Of a DNA stretch of 64,000 bases, positions 17,437-25,660 are shown piece by piece. A model generated the notes under the pieces. It ran no database searches. It was not told where the DNA came from and was given only the letters and a program-made list of their open reading frames with translations. The DNA lies in contig CAVZUJ010000005.1 of NCBI GenBank assembly GCA_963778525.1, forward strand, positions 186,001-250,000. Reading direction: 5' to 3'. Made by a program: the position numbers and the translations under genes. Each line of letters starts with the position of its first letter. The stretch's first letter is position 1. The stretch is from Schlegelella_A sp963778525 (GTDB taxonomy: Bacteria > Pseudomonadota > Gammaproteobacteria > Burkholderiales > Burkholderiaceae_C).

Positions 17437-18135
17437 CTACACGTGCAGGTGGGCGAGCAGCTGCTCGCGCCCGACCTCGCCGCGCTGCCCGGCAAGCACG
17501 ACCCGGCCTTGCTCGATGACGAGGTAGCGGTCGGCGATCAGCTCGGCGAACGCGAGGTTCTGCTCGACCACGATCACCGCCGTGCCGGCAGCCTTGGCGG
17601 CGTTGATGAGCTCGGCCATGTGCAGGATGTTCTCCCACTGCACGCCTTCGCTCGGCTCGTCGAGCAGGAGCAGCGGCTGCGCTTCGGCCAGGCCGCGCAC
17701 CAGGGAGAGGATCTTCTTCTCGCCGCCCGAGAGCGTGCCGGCGTGCTGGCCGAGGCGGCGCGGCAGGATCGGGAAGCGCGTGAAGAGCGCTTCGAACGGT
17801 GCCAGGCTGCGGTCCCGGCGCATCAGCGTGAGGTTGTCGCGCACGCTCAGGTTGTCGAAGACCGGCCGCTCCTGCGGGCAATAGCTGATGCCGAGGGCGC
17901 GTCGGCGCAGCGGGTCGGCCTGCTCGATGGCGTTGCCGTCGAAGCGGATCGTGCCGGCGCGGCACGCCACTTCGCCGAACAGCATCTTCAGCAGCGTGCT
18001 CTTGCCGACGCCGTTGCGGCCGATCACGCCCAGCACCTGGCCTGCGGCAACCGCGCCGGCGACACCGCGCACGACGTCGACGCCGCCGTAGCCGCCGGCC
18101 AGGCCCTCGAAGTCGAGGCGGGGCGGGGCGCTCAT
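17437..18135 (-). CDS. ABC transporter ATP-binding protein (LivF/UrtE type)
   Basis: A 232-residue ATPase of a branched-chain-amino-acid/urea-type importer. Walker A is GRNGVGKST, the signature is LSGGEKKILSLVRGLA, and Walker B is LLLLDEPSEGVQ. LGISYCPQERPVFDNLSV is the LivF/UrtE-style Q-loop region. It acts at the cytoplasmic side of the permease. Its ATG overlaps the stop of the upstream permease-ATPase fusion gene as ATGA, so the two ATPases are translationally coupled. It is the last gene of a four-gene importer operon. The signature helix has KK in place of the commoner QQ/QR, a minor variant. Confidence 0.9.
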   Translation of the reverse strand: MSAPPRLDFEGLAGGYGGVDVVRGVAGAVAAGQVLGVIGRNGVGKSTLLKMLFGEVACRAGTIRFDGNAIEQADPLRRRALGISYCPQERPVFDNLSVRDNLTLMRRDRSLAPFEALFTRFPILPRRLGQHAGTLSGGEKKILSLVRGLAEAQPLLLLDEPSEGVQWENILHMAELINAAKAAGTAVIVVEQNLAFAELIADRYLVIEQGRVVLAGQRGEVGREQLLAHLHV

Positions 18136-19856
18136 TTTTCGGCCCCGACGTAGACGGCGCGCACCGCCGCGCTGGCCTGCACCTCGGCAACGCTGCCTTC
18201 GGCCAGGAGGCTGCCGTTGTGCAGCACGAACACGTGCTCGGCAAGCTCGCGCACCAGGCTCATGTCGTGCTCGATGACGACGATCGTGGCGCCACGCCGC
18301 TCGCTCGCCCAGCGGATGACGGCGATCACCTGGGCCGTCTCCTGCGGCGAGAGGCCGGCGCAGGGCTCGTCGAGCAGCAGCAGGCGCGGCTCGCCCAGCA
18401 GCGCCATCGAGAGCTCCAGGATCTGCCGCTCGCCATGCGAAAGCTGCGAGGCCGTGCGGCCCGCGTCGGCCAGAAACGGATAGCGTTCCTCGAGCGCTTC
18501 GAGGATGGGGCTCGTCCAGCGGCGCGAGCGCGGCCGGAGCTGGTCGAGCGCGCCGGCGCGTCCGCTCCACAGAGCGATGGCGATGTTGTCGGCGATCGTC
18601 AGGGCCGGGAAGACGGAAGGGATCTGGAACTTGCGGCCCACGCCCAGGCGCATGACGCGATGCGTCGGCAGGCGGCGCAGGGACTGGCCGTCGAAGACGA
18701 CGCTGCCGTTTTGCGCCGGCAGCTCGCCGGTGAGCATGTTGAAGGTCGAGGTCTTGCCGGCGCCGTTCGGGCCGATCACGCAGAAGATGCCGGGCCGGTC
18801 GAAGCGCAGCGACAAGCGGTCGAGGATGGTGACCTCGCCGATCCTGACATCGACACCCTCGATCGCCAGCTGCGCCACGCTGCTGGCGCCGGCGCGCGGC
18901 GGCGCGGCGATGCGCGCGGCCGGCCTGGCGCGGCGGCCCAGGCGCCGCTCGAGCGGCGCGAAGATGCCGATCAGTCCCTGCGGAAAGAGCAGGACGACGA
19001 CGATGAAGACGATCGCGATCGAGATCTCCCAGAACTGGAAGCGGTCGCGCAGGCTGCTCGTGAGCGCGCCGATGAGGATGGCGCCCAGCACCGGACCGAG
19101 CAGGCGCCCGCGCCCGCCGACCGCCGCCCAGATCACGAGGTCGGCCGAGAGCAGGAAGCCGCAGAGCTGCGGCGTCACCAGGCCTTGCTGCGGCGCGTAG
19201 ATCGCGCCGCCGATGCCGGCAAGCAAGCCGCTGACGCCGAAGGCGATGGCCTTCAATCGATTCGTGTCGAAGCCGAACATGACGACCCGGCGCTCGTTGT
19301 GCGACAGGGCCGCCCACAGCACGCCGAGCGGCGAGCGATAGAGCCACGCGACCATCGTCGTCGAGAGCACGAGCGCGACCGCGGCGACGTAGTAGGCCGC
19401 CGTGTAGCTGTCGAGACCCGGCAGGCCCGGAATGCCTTTCAAGCCGTTGAAGCCGCCGGTCACCGACTCCCAGTTGTTGGCGAGCTGGAAGGCGAGCAGC
19501 GAGAGCGCCAGCGTGATCATCGAGAAGTACGGGCCGCTTTCGCCGCGCCGGCGAAACACCAGGGTGCCGATCAGGAAGGCGAGCAGGCCCGAGGCGATCG
19601 CCGCGAGCGGCAACAGCAGCACGAGCAGCCACGGGCTTTGCTCGAAGGCGATCAGGGCCAGCCCCGACAGGTAGGCCGAGAGGCCGAAGAAGAGGCCCTG
19701 CCCCAGGGGAAGGAAGCCGGCGCGGCCCCAGCACAGGCCGAGGCCGAGGGCGGCGATGGCGTAGAGGTAGAGCAGGCCGAGCTGGTAGGCCCAGAACTCC
19801 CCGACGGCGAACGGCAGCAGCAACAGCGCCGCGACCCCGGCGCTAGCCCTGAGCAT
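18132..19856 (-). CDS. ABC transporter permease-ATPase fusion (LivM-LivG/UrtC-UrtD type)
   Basis: One chain of about 574 residues joins a LivM-type permease (residues 1 to about 320, roughly eight to ten hydrophobic segments, with LGLCWGRAGFLPLGQGLFFG) to a LivG-type ATPase (about 335-574). In the ATPase, Walker A is GPNGAGKTS, the signature LSHGERQILELSM, and Walker B LLLLDEPCAGLSP. The Ala/Pro/Arg-rich linker is short. In most bacteria these are separate proteins. ATG at 19856 is chosen; GTG at 19865 is possible. It overlaps the upstream permease gene by 14 bases and the downstream ATPase gene by four, which points to tight translational coupling. Confidence 0.85.
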   Translation of the reverse strand: MLRASAGVAALLLLPFAVGEFWAYQLGLLYLYAIAALGLGLCWGRAGFLPLGQGLFFGLSAYLSGLALIAFEQSPWLLVLLLPLAAIASGLLAFLIGTLVFRRRGESGPYFSMITLALSLLAFQLANNWESVTGGFNGLKGIPGLPGLDSYTAAYYVAAVALVLSTTMVAWLYRSPLGVLWAALSHNERRVVMFGFDTNRLKAIAFGVSGLLAGIGGAIYAPQQGLVTPQLCGFLLSADLVIWAAVGGRGRLLGPVLGAILIGALTSSLRDRFQFWEISIAIVFIVVVLLFPQGLIGIFAPLERRLGRRARPAARIAAPPRAGASSVAQLAIEGVDVRIGEVTILDRLSLRFDRPGIFCVIGPNGAGKTSTFNMLTGELPAQNGSVVFDGQSLRRLPTHRVMRLGVGRKFQIPSVFPALTIADNIAIALWSGRAGALDQLRPRSRRWTSPILEALEERYPFLADAGRTASQLSHGERQILELSMALLGEPRLLLLDEPCAGLSPQETAQVIAVIRWASERRGATIVVIEHDMSLVRELAEHVFVLHNGSLLAEGSVAEVQASAAVRAVYVGAEK

Positions 19857-20697
19857 GGATGCCACGCGGCCGCAGCCAGAGGAAGAGGATGGCCAGGGCC
19901 AGCACCGAGAAGTAGCCGCCGGTGCTGTCGATGACGGCCGAGACGACGCTGTTGGTGCCGCCGATGACGGTCGCGCCGGTGAGCAGTCCGCCGACGCTGC
20001 CGAGGCCGCCGACCACGAGCACGAAGAACGACATCAGGATGTGGTCGAGCCCCATGAACGGCTGCACCGGCGTGAGGGGCGCGATCAGGACGCCTGCGAG
20101 GCCGGCCAGGCAGGTGCCGACGACGAAGGTCGCGGCGGCATAGTGGCGCACCGGGATGCCGAGCGCGCGCGCGAGATCGGGGTTGCCCACCATCGCCTTG
20201 ATGCGCGTGCCGGTGCGGCTCCTGCCGTACCAGAGCACGAGGCCGCCGAGGACCGCCGCGCTGACGGCGATGAGCACCAGCCGATACGTCGGGTAGGTGG
20301 CCCCGAGCACGTCGACGGTCCCGCCGATCGGCTCCTTCAGGCTCTTGTAGCCGAGGCCGAACATCGCCTCCGCGCATTTGCGCAGCAGCAGGCTCAGGCC
20401 CCAGGTGACGACGAGCGTGTCGAACGGCCGGTCGTAGAGCGGCCGGATCAGCCAGCGCTCGACCGCGAAGCCGAGCACGGCGCAGATCGCGAGCGCGAGC
20501 GGGATCGCCGCGACATAGGGCCAGCCGCTCGCCTGCACGACGTAGGCGCAGTAGGCGCCGATCATCACCAGCTCGCCGTGCGCGATGTTGAGCACGCCCA
20601 GCAGGCCCAGCACCACCGCCAGGCCGAGGGCGATGATCGCCAGCGAGGCGATGCCGTAGAGCGCGTTCAGCGCCTGCGTGACGAGCACCGGCTCCAT
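19843..20697 (-). CDS. ABC transporter permease (LivH/UrtB type)
   Basis: A 284-residue integral membrane protein with about eight hydrophobic segments. VLGLLGVLNIAHGELVMIGAY is the LivH-type N-terminal signature, and HILMSFFVLVVGGLGSVGG the conserved cytoplasmic coupling segment. It pairs with the LivM half of the downstream fusion to form the membrane channel. It starts at 20697, 40 bases after the solute-binding protein gene ends, and its end overlaps the fusion gene. The neighbouring UrtA/AmiC-like binding protein suggests an amide- or urea-like substrate rather than a branched-chain amino acid. Confidence 0.88.
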   Translation of the reverse strand: MEPVLVTQALNALYGIASLAIIALGLAVVLGLLGVLNIAHGELVMIGAYCAYVVQASGWPYVAAIPLALAICAVLGFAVERWLIRPLYDRPFDTLVVTWGLSLLLRKCAEAMFGLGYKSLKEPIGGTVDVLGATYPTYRLVLIAVSAAVLGGLVLWYGRSRTGTRIKAMVGNPDLARALGIPVRHYAAATFVVGTCLAGLAGVLIAPLTPVQPFMGLDHILMSFFVLVVGGLGSVGGLLTGATVIGGTNSVVSAVIDSTGGYFSVLALAILFLWLRPRGIHAQG

Positions 20698-20736
20698 CGC
20701 CGGTGCCTCAGGCGAAGCTCAGCGCGCCGCCGCGCA

Positions 20737-21918
20737 TCAGACCTTGCAGGCGGTGCCGCTCTTGATCGCCTTGATGGTCTTGATGACCTCGAACTCGGTG
20801 CCCTTGCATTGCGCCAGGTACATGTCCTTGTCGACCTGGCGGCCGCGCATCGTCACCGGGCCCGAGGCGCCGGTGAAGGTGAGCCCTTCGGAGGCGGCCA
20901 TGAGCTTCTTCTCGTCGACCGCGCCGGCCTTGTCGAACATCGCCTTGGCCAGCATCAGGGCCGAATAGCAATCGGCGCCGATGGTGGCCAGCTGCGGTGC
21001 CTTGGCGCCGTACTTGGCCATGTACTCGGCCTTGAACTTCTTCGCGCCTTCGGACGTGCCGTTGGCGAAGTAGCCCATGCACGAATAGAGGTTGCCGCTG
21101 TTCTCGGCGCCCACGCCCATCAGCGTGTTCTCCTCGAGCAGGAGCGAGAGGCGGGCGATGCTCTTGTCGAGGCCGAAGCCGGCGAAGGTGCGGTTGAAGT
21201 TGACGTTGTCGGCGCCGACCAGGGTGCAGATCACGGCGTCGGGCTTGGCCGACTTGATCCGCGTCACCGCCTCCTCGAACTTGTTCGGCGCGCCGAACGG
21301 CACGTACTCCTCGCCGATCACCTTGCCGCCGTTGGCGGCGACGAACTTCTTCACCTGGTCGTTGACCTTGTGCGGCCAGACGTAGTCGTCGCCGATCAGG
21401 TGGAAGGTCTTGGCCTTCTTCTCCTTCGACAGGAACTCGATCGCCGGCTGCGCCTGCTGCGGCGGCGTCTCGCCGAGGCAGTAGACGTTGGGCGAGCACT
21501 CGCCGCCTTCGTAGACCGGCGAGTAGATGTAGGCCGTCTTGCCCTTGATCGTGGCGATGTTGGCCTCGCGCGTGGCGCTGTCGTGCGAGCCGATGAAGAG
21601 GTCGACCTTCTCCTCGAGCATCAGGCGCACCGCCGACTTCGCGGTCTCGGCCGGCGGGCCGCCGGCGTCGGTGGGGAACAGCACGACCTTGCGGCCCATG
21701 ATGCCGCCGGCCGCGTTGATCTTCTCGGCCGCGAGATCGGCGCAGGCCTTCTGCGTCGGCCCGAACAGCGACGCCGGGCCGCTGAGCGCGATGAAGAGGC
21801 CGATCTTGAAATCCTTCGCTTGCCCGAAGGCCGAGCCGACCCAGCCGGTGCCCAGCACCGCGGTGCCGGCAGCGGCTGAAATGATGCGACGGCGGGCGGG
21901 AATGAATTCGTGGCTCAT
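20737..21918 (-). CDS. Periplasmic solute-binding protein, amide/urea type
   Basis: A 393-residue binding protein with a signal peptide containing ARRRIISAAAG (Tat-like) before the mature start near AKDFKIGLF. The body resembles UrtA/AmiC-type Peripla_BP_5 proteins: PVYEGGECSPNVYCLG, then FHLIGDDYVWPHKVN, then GKVIGEEYVPFGAPNKFEEAV. These motifs differ from LivJ and are typical of amide and urea receptors. The start at 21918 follows GGAGGT at good spacing. It is the first gene of the importer operon and lies 35 bases after the amidase gene, so uptake and hydrolysis of an amide are probably co-expressed. The ligand cannot be read from sequence. Confidence 0.85.
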   Translation of the reverse strand: MSHEFIPARRRIISAAAGTAVLGTGWVGSAFGQAKDFKIGLFIALSGPASLFGPTQKACADLAAEKINAAGGIMGRKVVLFPTDAGGPPAETAKSAVRLMLEEKVDLFIGSHDSATREANIATIKGKTAYIYSPVYEGGECSPNVYCLGETPPQQAQPAIEFLSKEKKAKTFHLIGDDYVWPHKVNDQVKKFVAANGGKVIGEEYVPFGAPNKFEEAVTRIKSAKPDAVICTLVGADNVNFNRTFAGFGLDKSIARLSLLLEENTLMGVGAENSGNLYSCMGYFANGTSEGAKKFKAEYMAKYGAKAPQLATIGADCYSALMLAKAMFDKAGAVDEKKLMAASEGLTFTGASGPVTMRGRQVDKDMYLAQCKGTEFEVIKTIKAIKSGTACKV

Positions 21919-21953
21919 GGGTGACCTCCAGTGGATTTTGTTGCTGTCTCGAC

Positions 21954-23367
21954 TCAAAGCTTCGGTTCGGCGATCTTCGGCAGGATCCGCTCGACGGCGG
22001 CTGCGATGGCGAGCAGGCGCGCGTCGCCATTCTCGCTGCCATCGAGCTCGATGCCGAGCGGCAAACCCGAGGCCGTGAGCGCTGCCGGCAGGCTGATGCC
22101 CGGAATGCCGGCGACGCTGCCCGGGCTCGAATTGCGGATGAAGGTGATGAAGGTCGGCACCTGTTCGCCGTTCAGCATCACCGTCTCGTCCTGGCCGATC
22201 GGCGCGGCCGGCAGCGGCGTGCTCGGGAAGACGACGGCGGCCACGTCGTGGCGGCGGAAGTGGTCGCGATAGGCCGCCTGCAGCTGCGGCCGCAGCACGT
22301 CGAGGGCATGGCGATAGGCGGCTTCGGGGATCGCGCCTTCGCCGTGCAGGCTCTGCAGCATGCCCTTCACGTCGGGGCTGGCGCATTGCGCCACGAGCTC
22401 GGGATAGCGCATCGCCAGGCCGTGCCCGCTCAGGTAGGCGTTGAGGTCGGTGACGGTTTCGTAGAGCGCGATCGGAAAGCCGGCCTCGGCGTCGAGCCTG
22501 CCGACGTCGGCAATGTCGGCCTCGACCAGCACCGCGCCGGCGTCCTTCAGGCGCACCAGCACTTCTTCCATCAGGCGGCCGGTCTCGGCGTCGAGCGGCG
22601 ACCAGAAGTGGCCGCGCGGCACGCCCAGGCGCAGGCCTTTCAGGTCGGCCAGCGCCGGCGCTGCGCGGGCTGCCGGTGACGACGTGGTCGAGCAGCACGC
22701 AATCGGCGACGCTGCGCGTCATCGGCCCGGGCGTGTCGCGGGTGTGCGAGATGGGCACGACGCCGGCCTGCGACCAGCGCCCGGTCGTCGGTCGAAAGCC
22801 GACGATGCCGCACAGGGCGGCCGGCACGCGCACCGAGCCGCCGGTGTCGGAGCCGATGCCGCCCGGCACGATGCGGGCACCGACGGCAACGCCGACACCG
22901 CCGCTCGAGCCGCCGGGAATGCGGCTCGGGTCGTACGGATTGCGCGCCGCGCCGAAGCCGGCGTTGTTGTTGGTGATGCCGTACGCGAGCTCGTGCAGGT
23001 TCGTCTTGCCGAAGGCGATCGCGCCGGCGTCGAAGAGCTTCTGCACGACGGCGGCGTTGCGTTTCGGGCGGCTGCCCTTCAGGCCCGGCGTGCCGCCGGT
23101 GGTCGGCATGTCGGCGGTGTCGAGGTTGTCCTTCAGGGCCAGCGGCACGCCGTGCAGCGGCCCGAGCGCGCCTGCGCCGGCGGCCCGGCGCGCGTCGGCG
23201 GCACGCGCCGCGGCGCGCACCTGCTCGGCATCGAAGTGGATGAAGGCATTCAGCCCGGCCGCCTTCGCGGCCTGCGCCAGCAGGGCCTCGGCATAGGCGA
23301 CGGCGGTCATCTCGCCGCGTTCCATCGCCGCGGCGGCAGCCGTGATCGTCAAGCGCGTTGCATCCAT
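21954..23367 (-). CDS. Amidase signature family hydrolase, one frameshift
   Basis: Amidase-signature enzyme of about 470 residues with the full Ser-cisSer-Lys triad: Lys79 in LALKDNLDTADMPTTGG, Ser154 in GGSSGGVGV and Ser178 in SDTGGSVRVPAA. It would hydrolyse a carboxamide to acid plus ammonia or amine in the cytoplasm. The start at 23367 follows GAGGA. The frame breaks near 22670: after VVTGSP one surplus base must be dropped to continue APALADLKGLRLGVPRGHF. Everything downstream is intact to the stop at 21954. I judge it an assembly indel. It lies upstream of the amide-type importer and is divergent from a LuxR-type regulator. Confidence 0.8.
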
Positions 23368-23414
23368 CGTTGCTCCTCGAACCGTTTCATGTTGCGGCCC
23401 TGCGCAGGCCGCCG

Positions 23415-23434
23415 CTATCCTCAAGATAGAGGAT
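23415..23434. promoter_or_regulatory. Candidate operator between amidase and LuxR genes
   Basis: Two overlapping inverted repeats lie in the 91-base divergent gap: CTATC/GATAG (23415-23419 and 23425-23429) and ATCCTC/GAGGAT (23417-23422 and 23429-23434). The position between the amidase-importer operon and the regulator gene suits a binding site for the LuxR-type protein encoded next door. The arms are short, so this is a suggestion only. Confidence 0.35.
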
Positions 23435-23458
23435 GATTCTCTTCTTTGCGGAGGCCCC

Positions 23459-24214
23459 ATGTTCCTCTCGGCATCCCAGTCCAGAAGCCTGTCGCGACTC
23501 ATGGTGACGCTGGCCGAGCCGCACGGCGAGGCCGAGGTTCGCGAGCAGATCGGGCTGCGCCTGCTCGACCTCCTGGGCGCCGACTACTACGCCTCGTACG
23601 TCTGGAATCCCGAGCGCGGCGTCTTCGACAGCCGCGTCGCGCTCAACATGTCCGATCGCAACCTGAGCAGCTACGAGGCCTACTACCAGTACCACGACCC
23701 GATCACCTCGAAGATGCAGAAGCAGCGCGATGCCACGCTGGTGGAGCAGGTGATGCCGCAATCGGAGCTGGTGAGGACCGAGTTCTTCAACGACTTCCTG
23801 TACCGCGACGGCCTGTACTGGGGCGTCAACCTGTATGCCTGGGACGGCGACGACAACATCGGCGACATGCGCATCTGGCGCAGCAGGAAGCGCGAGCGCT
23901 TCGGCCCCGATGCGCTGGCGCTGCTGGAGCTGGTCAAGCCGGCCTTCGTGGCGGCGCTCAAGCGGTCGCGCGGCGCATCGGCGGTGCCGTCTTCCAGGCG
24001 GATCGCGAGCGCGTCCGCCGCGAAGGACGCAAGCCTGAGCGAGCGCGAGCGCGCCGTTGTCCAGCTCGCCTCGATCGGCCTGCGCGACAAGGCGATCGCG
24101 CAGCGCCTGGGCATCGGTTTCACGACCGTGCGCACCCACCTCGCGCACGCCTTTCGCAAGCTCGGCGTCGAGAACCGGACCCAGCTCGCCGGCAAGGTTG
24201 CCCGACCGCAATAG
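23459..24214 (+). CDS. LuxR-family transcriptional regulator
   Basis: A 251-residue regulator. The N-terminal two thirds form a sensor region, possibly GAF/autoinducer-domain-like (LLDLLGADYYASYVWNPERG, YYQYHDPITSKM). The last 65 residues are a LuxR/GerE helix-turn-helix: LSERERAVVQLASIGLRDKA, then IGFTTVRTHLAHAFRKLGV. No receiver domain is present, so it probably senses a ligand directly. The start at 23459 has a GGAGG site four bases away. It lies between the leftward amidase-importer operon and the rightward oxygenase operon, the natural place for the pathway regulator. The inducer is unknown. Confidence 0.85.
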   Translation: MFLSASQSRSLSRLMVTLAEPHGEAEVREQIGLRLLDLLGADYYASYVWNPERGVFDSRVALNMSDRNLSSYEAYYQYHDPITSKMQKQRDATLVEQVMPQSELVRTEFFNDFLYRDGLYWGVNLYAWDGDDNIGDMRIWRSRKRERFGPDALALLELVKPAFVAALKRSRGASAVPSSRRIASASAAKDASLSERERAVVQLASIGLRDKAIAQRLGIGFTTVRTHLAHAFRKLGVENRTQLAGKVARPQ

Positions 24215-24268
24215 CCGGTCGTCGGCCCGCCTGTAGACTGCGCGACGCCGCCCCTGAAGTCTTCGCGC

Positions 24269-25660
24269 ATGCAAGCCGAGCAGAACGAACTGATCACCCG
24301 CATCGGCCCCGGCACGCCCTGCGGCGCGCTCCTGCGCAGCTATTGGCAACCGGCGGCGCTCGTCGACGAATTCGATCCGCGCCTCGACCCGCGCATGGCC
24401 AGCCGCCCGGTCAAGGCGGTGCGCCTGCTCGGCGAGGACCTGGTGCTGTTTCGCGATGGCAGCGGCCGCTTCGGCCTGATCGAGCGGCACTGCCCGCATC
24501 GCGGCGCCGACCTCGCCTTCGGGCGGCATGAGCCCGAAGGCCTGCGCTGTCCGTTCCACGGTTGGAAGTTCGCGGTCGACGGTACCTGCCTCGAGACGCC
24601 GGCCGAGCCGGCCGGCTCGCAGCTTTGCCAGCGCGTGCGCCAGCGCAGCTATCCGGTCATGGAACGCAACGGCGTGCTCTTCGCGTGGCTCGGACCGCAG
24701 GGCTCGACGCCGCCGGCGTTGCCGGCCTTCGACGCATTCGTCGCGCCGGCGAGCCACAGCTTCGCGTTCAAGGGCCTGTGGCATTGCAACTGGCTGCAGG
24801 CCTTCGAGGTCGGCATCGATCCGGCCCATCCGTCGTTCCTGCATCGCTACCTGCAGGACGAGTCGACCGAAGCGGCTGCCTACGGCCGCCAGTTCCGTGC
24901 CGCCAGCGTCGGCGCGGTCGATGGCGAGCGCTGGCCGATGACGCGCGTGATGCGCGAGTTCTGCCAGCCCGACATCCGCTTCGAGAGCGTCGCCGAAGGC
25001 CTGCTCCGGCTGACGACGCTGCGGCCGATGACCGAAGCACTGACGCACGTGCGCGTCACGCACGCGGCCTTTCCGGCCACCTTCGTGATCCCGCTGTCGG
25101 AGACGATCACGATCACGCAGATGCACGTGCCGGTCGACGACACGCACACCTACTGGTACAGCTTCTTCACCAGCTTCGACGCGCCGCTCGACAAGGAGAC
25201 GATGCGGGCGCAGCGTCTGGCCTGCCTGACGCTGCCCGACTACGCGCCGCTCAAGGGCCGGCACAACCAGTGGGGCTTCGATCCCGCGGAGCAGGCGATG
25301 CGCACCTATCTCGGCATGGGCGAGGAAGACATCAACCTGCACGACCAGTGGGCGGTCGAGAGCATGGGCGCGATCCAGGACCGCACGAAGGAGCATCTGG
25401 GCACGACCGACAAGGTGATCATGGCCAACCGCCGCACGCTGCTGAAGGCGATCGCGACGGTGCAGGAGGGCGGCCGGCCGCCGATGGCGCTTGCGGCCGG
25501 CGAAGCGGCGGCGCTCTGCGGCCCCGACACCATCGATTGCATCGCGCCGGCCGGCAGCTGGGCCGAGTTCTGGTCGAGCGCAGCCGCGAGCAAGCGCCGC
25601 GGCGCGGCCTGGCTGCAGGCCGCTCCTGTCGCCGCGGCCACCGAAGGATCGTCGGCTTGA
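24269..25660 (+). CDS. Rieske [2Fe-2S] oxygenase, alpha subunit (LigXa/phthalate dioxygenase-like)
   Basis: A 463-residue terminal oxygenase. The N-terminus QNELITRIGPGTPCGALL is typical of the LigXa/phthalate-oxygenase group. The Rieske cluster ligands are Cys75/His77 (CPHRGA) and Cys94/His97 (CPFHGW). The mononuclear iron region FEVGIDPAHPSFLHR supplies Asp184, His187 and His192 as likely bridging and iron ligands. Members of this group hydroxylate aromatics or remove O- or N-alkyl groups, using a ferredoxin and a reductase; a ferredoxin is encoded two genes on. The stop overlaps the next start as TTGA, so it is coupled to the glutamine-synthetase-like gene. The substrate is not known. Confidence 0.88.
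   Translation: MQAEQNELITRIGPGTPCGALLRSYWQPAALVDEFDPRLDPRMASRPVKAVRLLGEDLVLFRDGSGRFGLIERHCPHRGADLAFGRHEPEGLRCPFHGWKFAVDGTCLETPAEPAGSQLCQRVRQRSYPVMERNGVLFAWLGPQGSTPPALPAFDAFVAPASHSFAFKGLWHCNWLQAFEVGIDPAHPSFLHRYLQDESTEAAAYGRQFRAASVGAVDGERWPMTRVMREFCQPDIRFESVAEGLLRLTTLRPMTEALTHVRVTHAAFPATFVIPLSETITITQMHVPVDDTHTYWYSFFTSFDAPLDKETMRAQRLACLTLPDYAPLKGRHNQWGFDPAEQAMRTYLGMGEEDINLHDQWAVESMGAIQDRTKEHLGTTDKVIMANRRTLLKAIATVQEGGRPPMALAAGEAAALCGPDTIDCIAPAGSWAEFWSSAAASKRRGAAWLQAAPVAAATEGSSA

Noticed and set aside
19855..21879. Very long open frame on the plus strand (over 670 codons)
   Set aside because: It is the antisense shadow of the LivH and solute-binding protein genes; its translation is rich in Arg, Glu, His and Asp without any domain, as expected opposite GC-rich genes.
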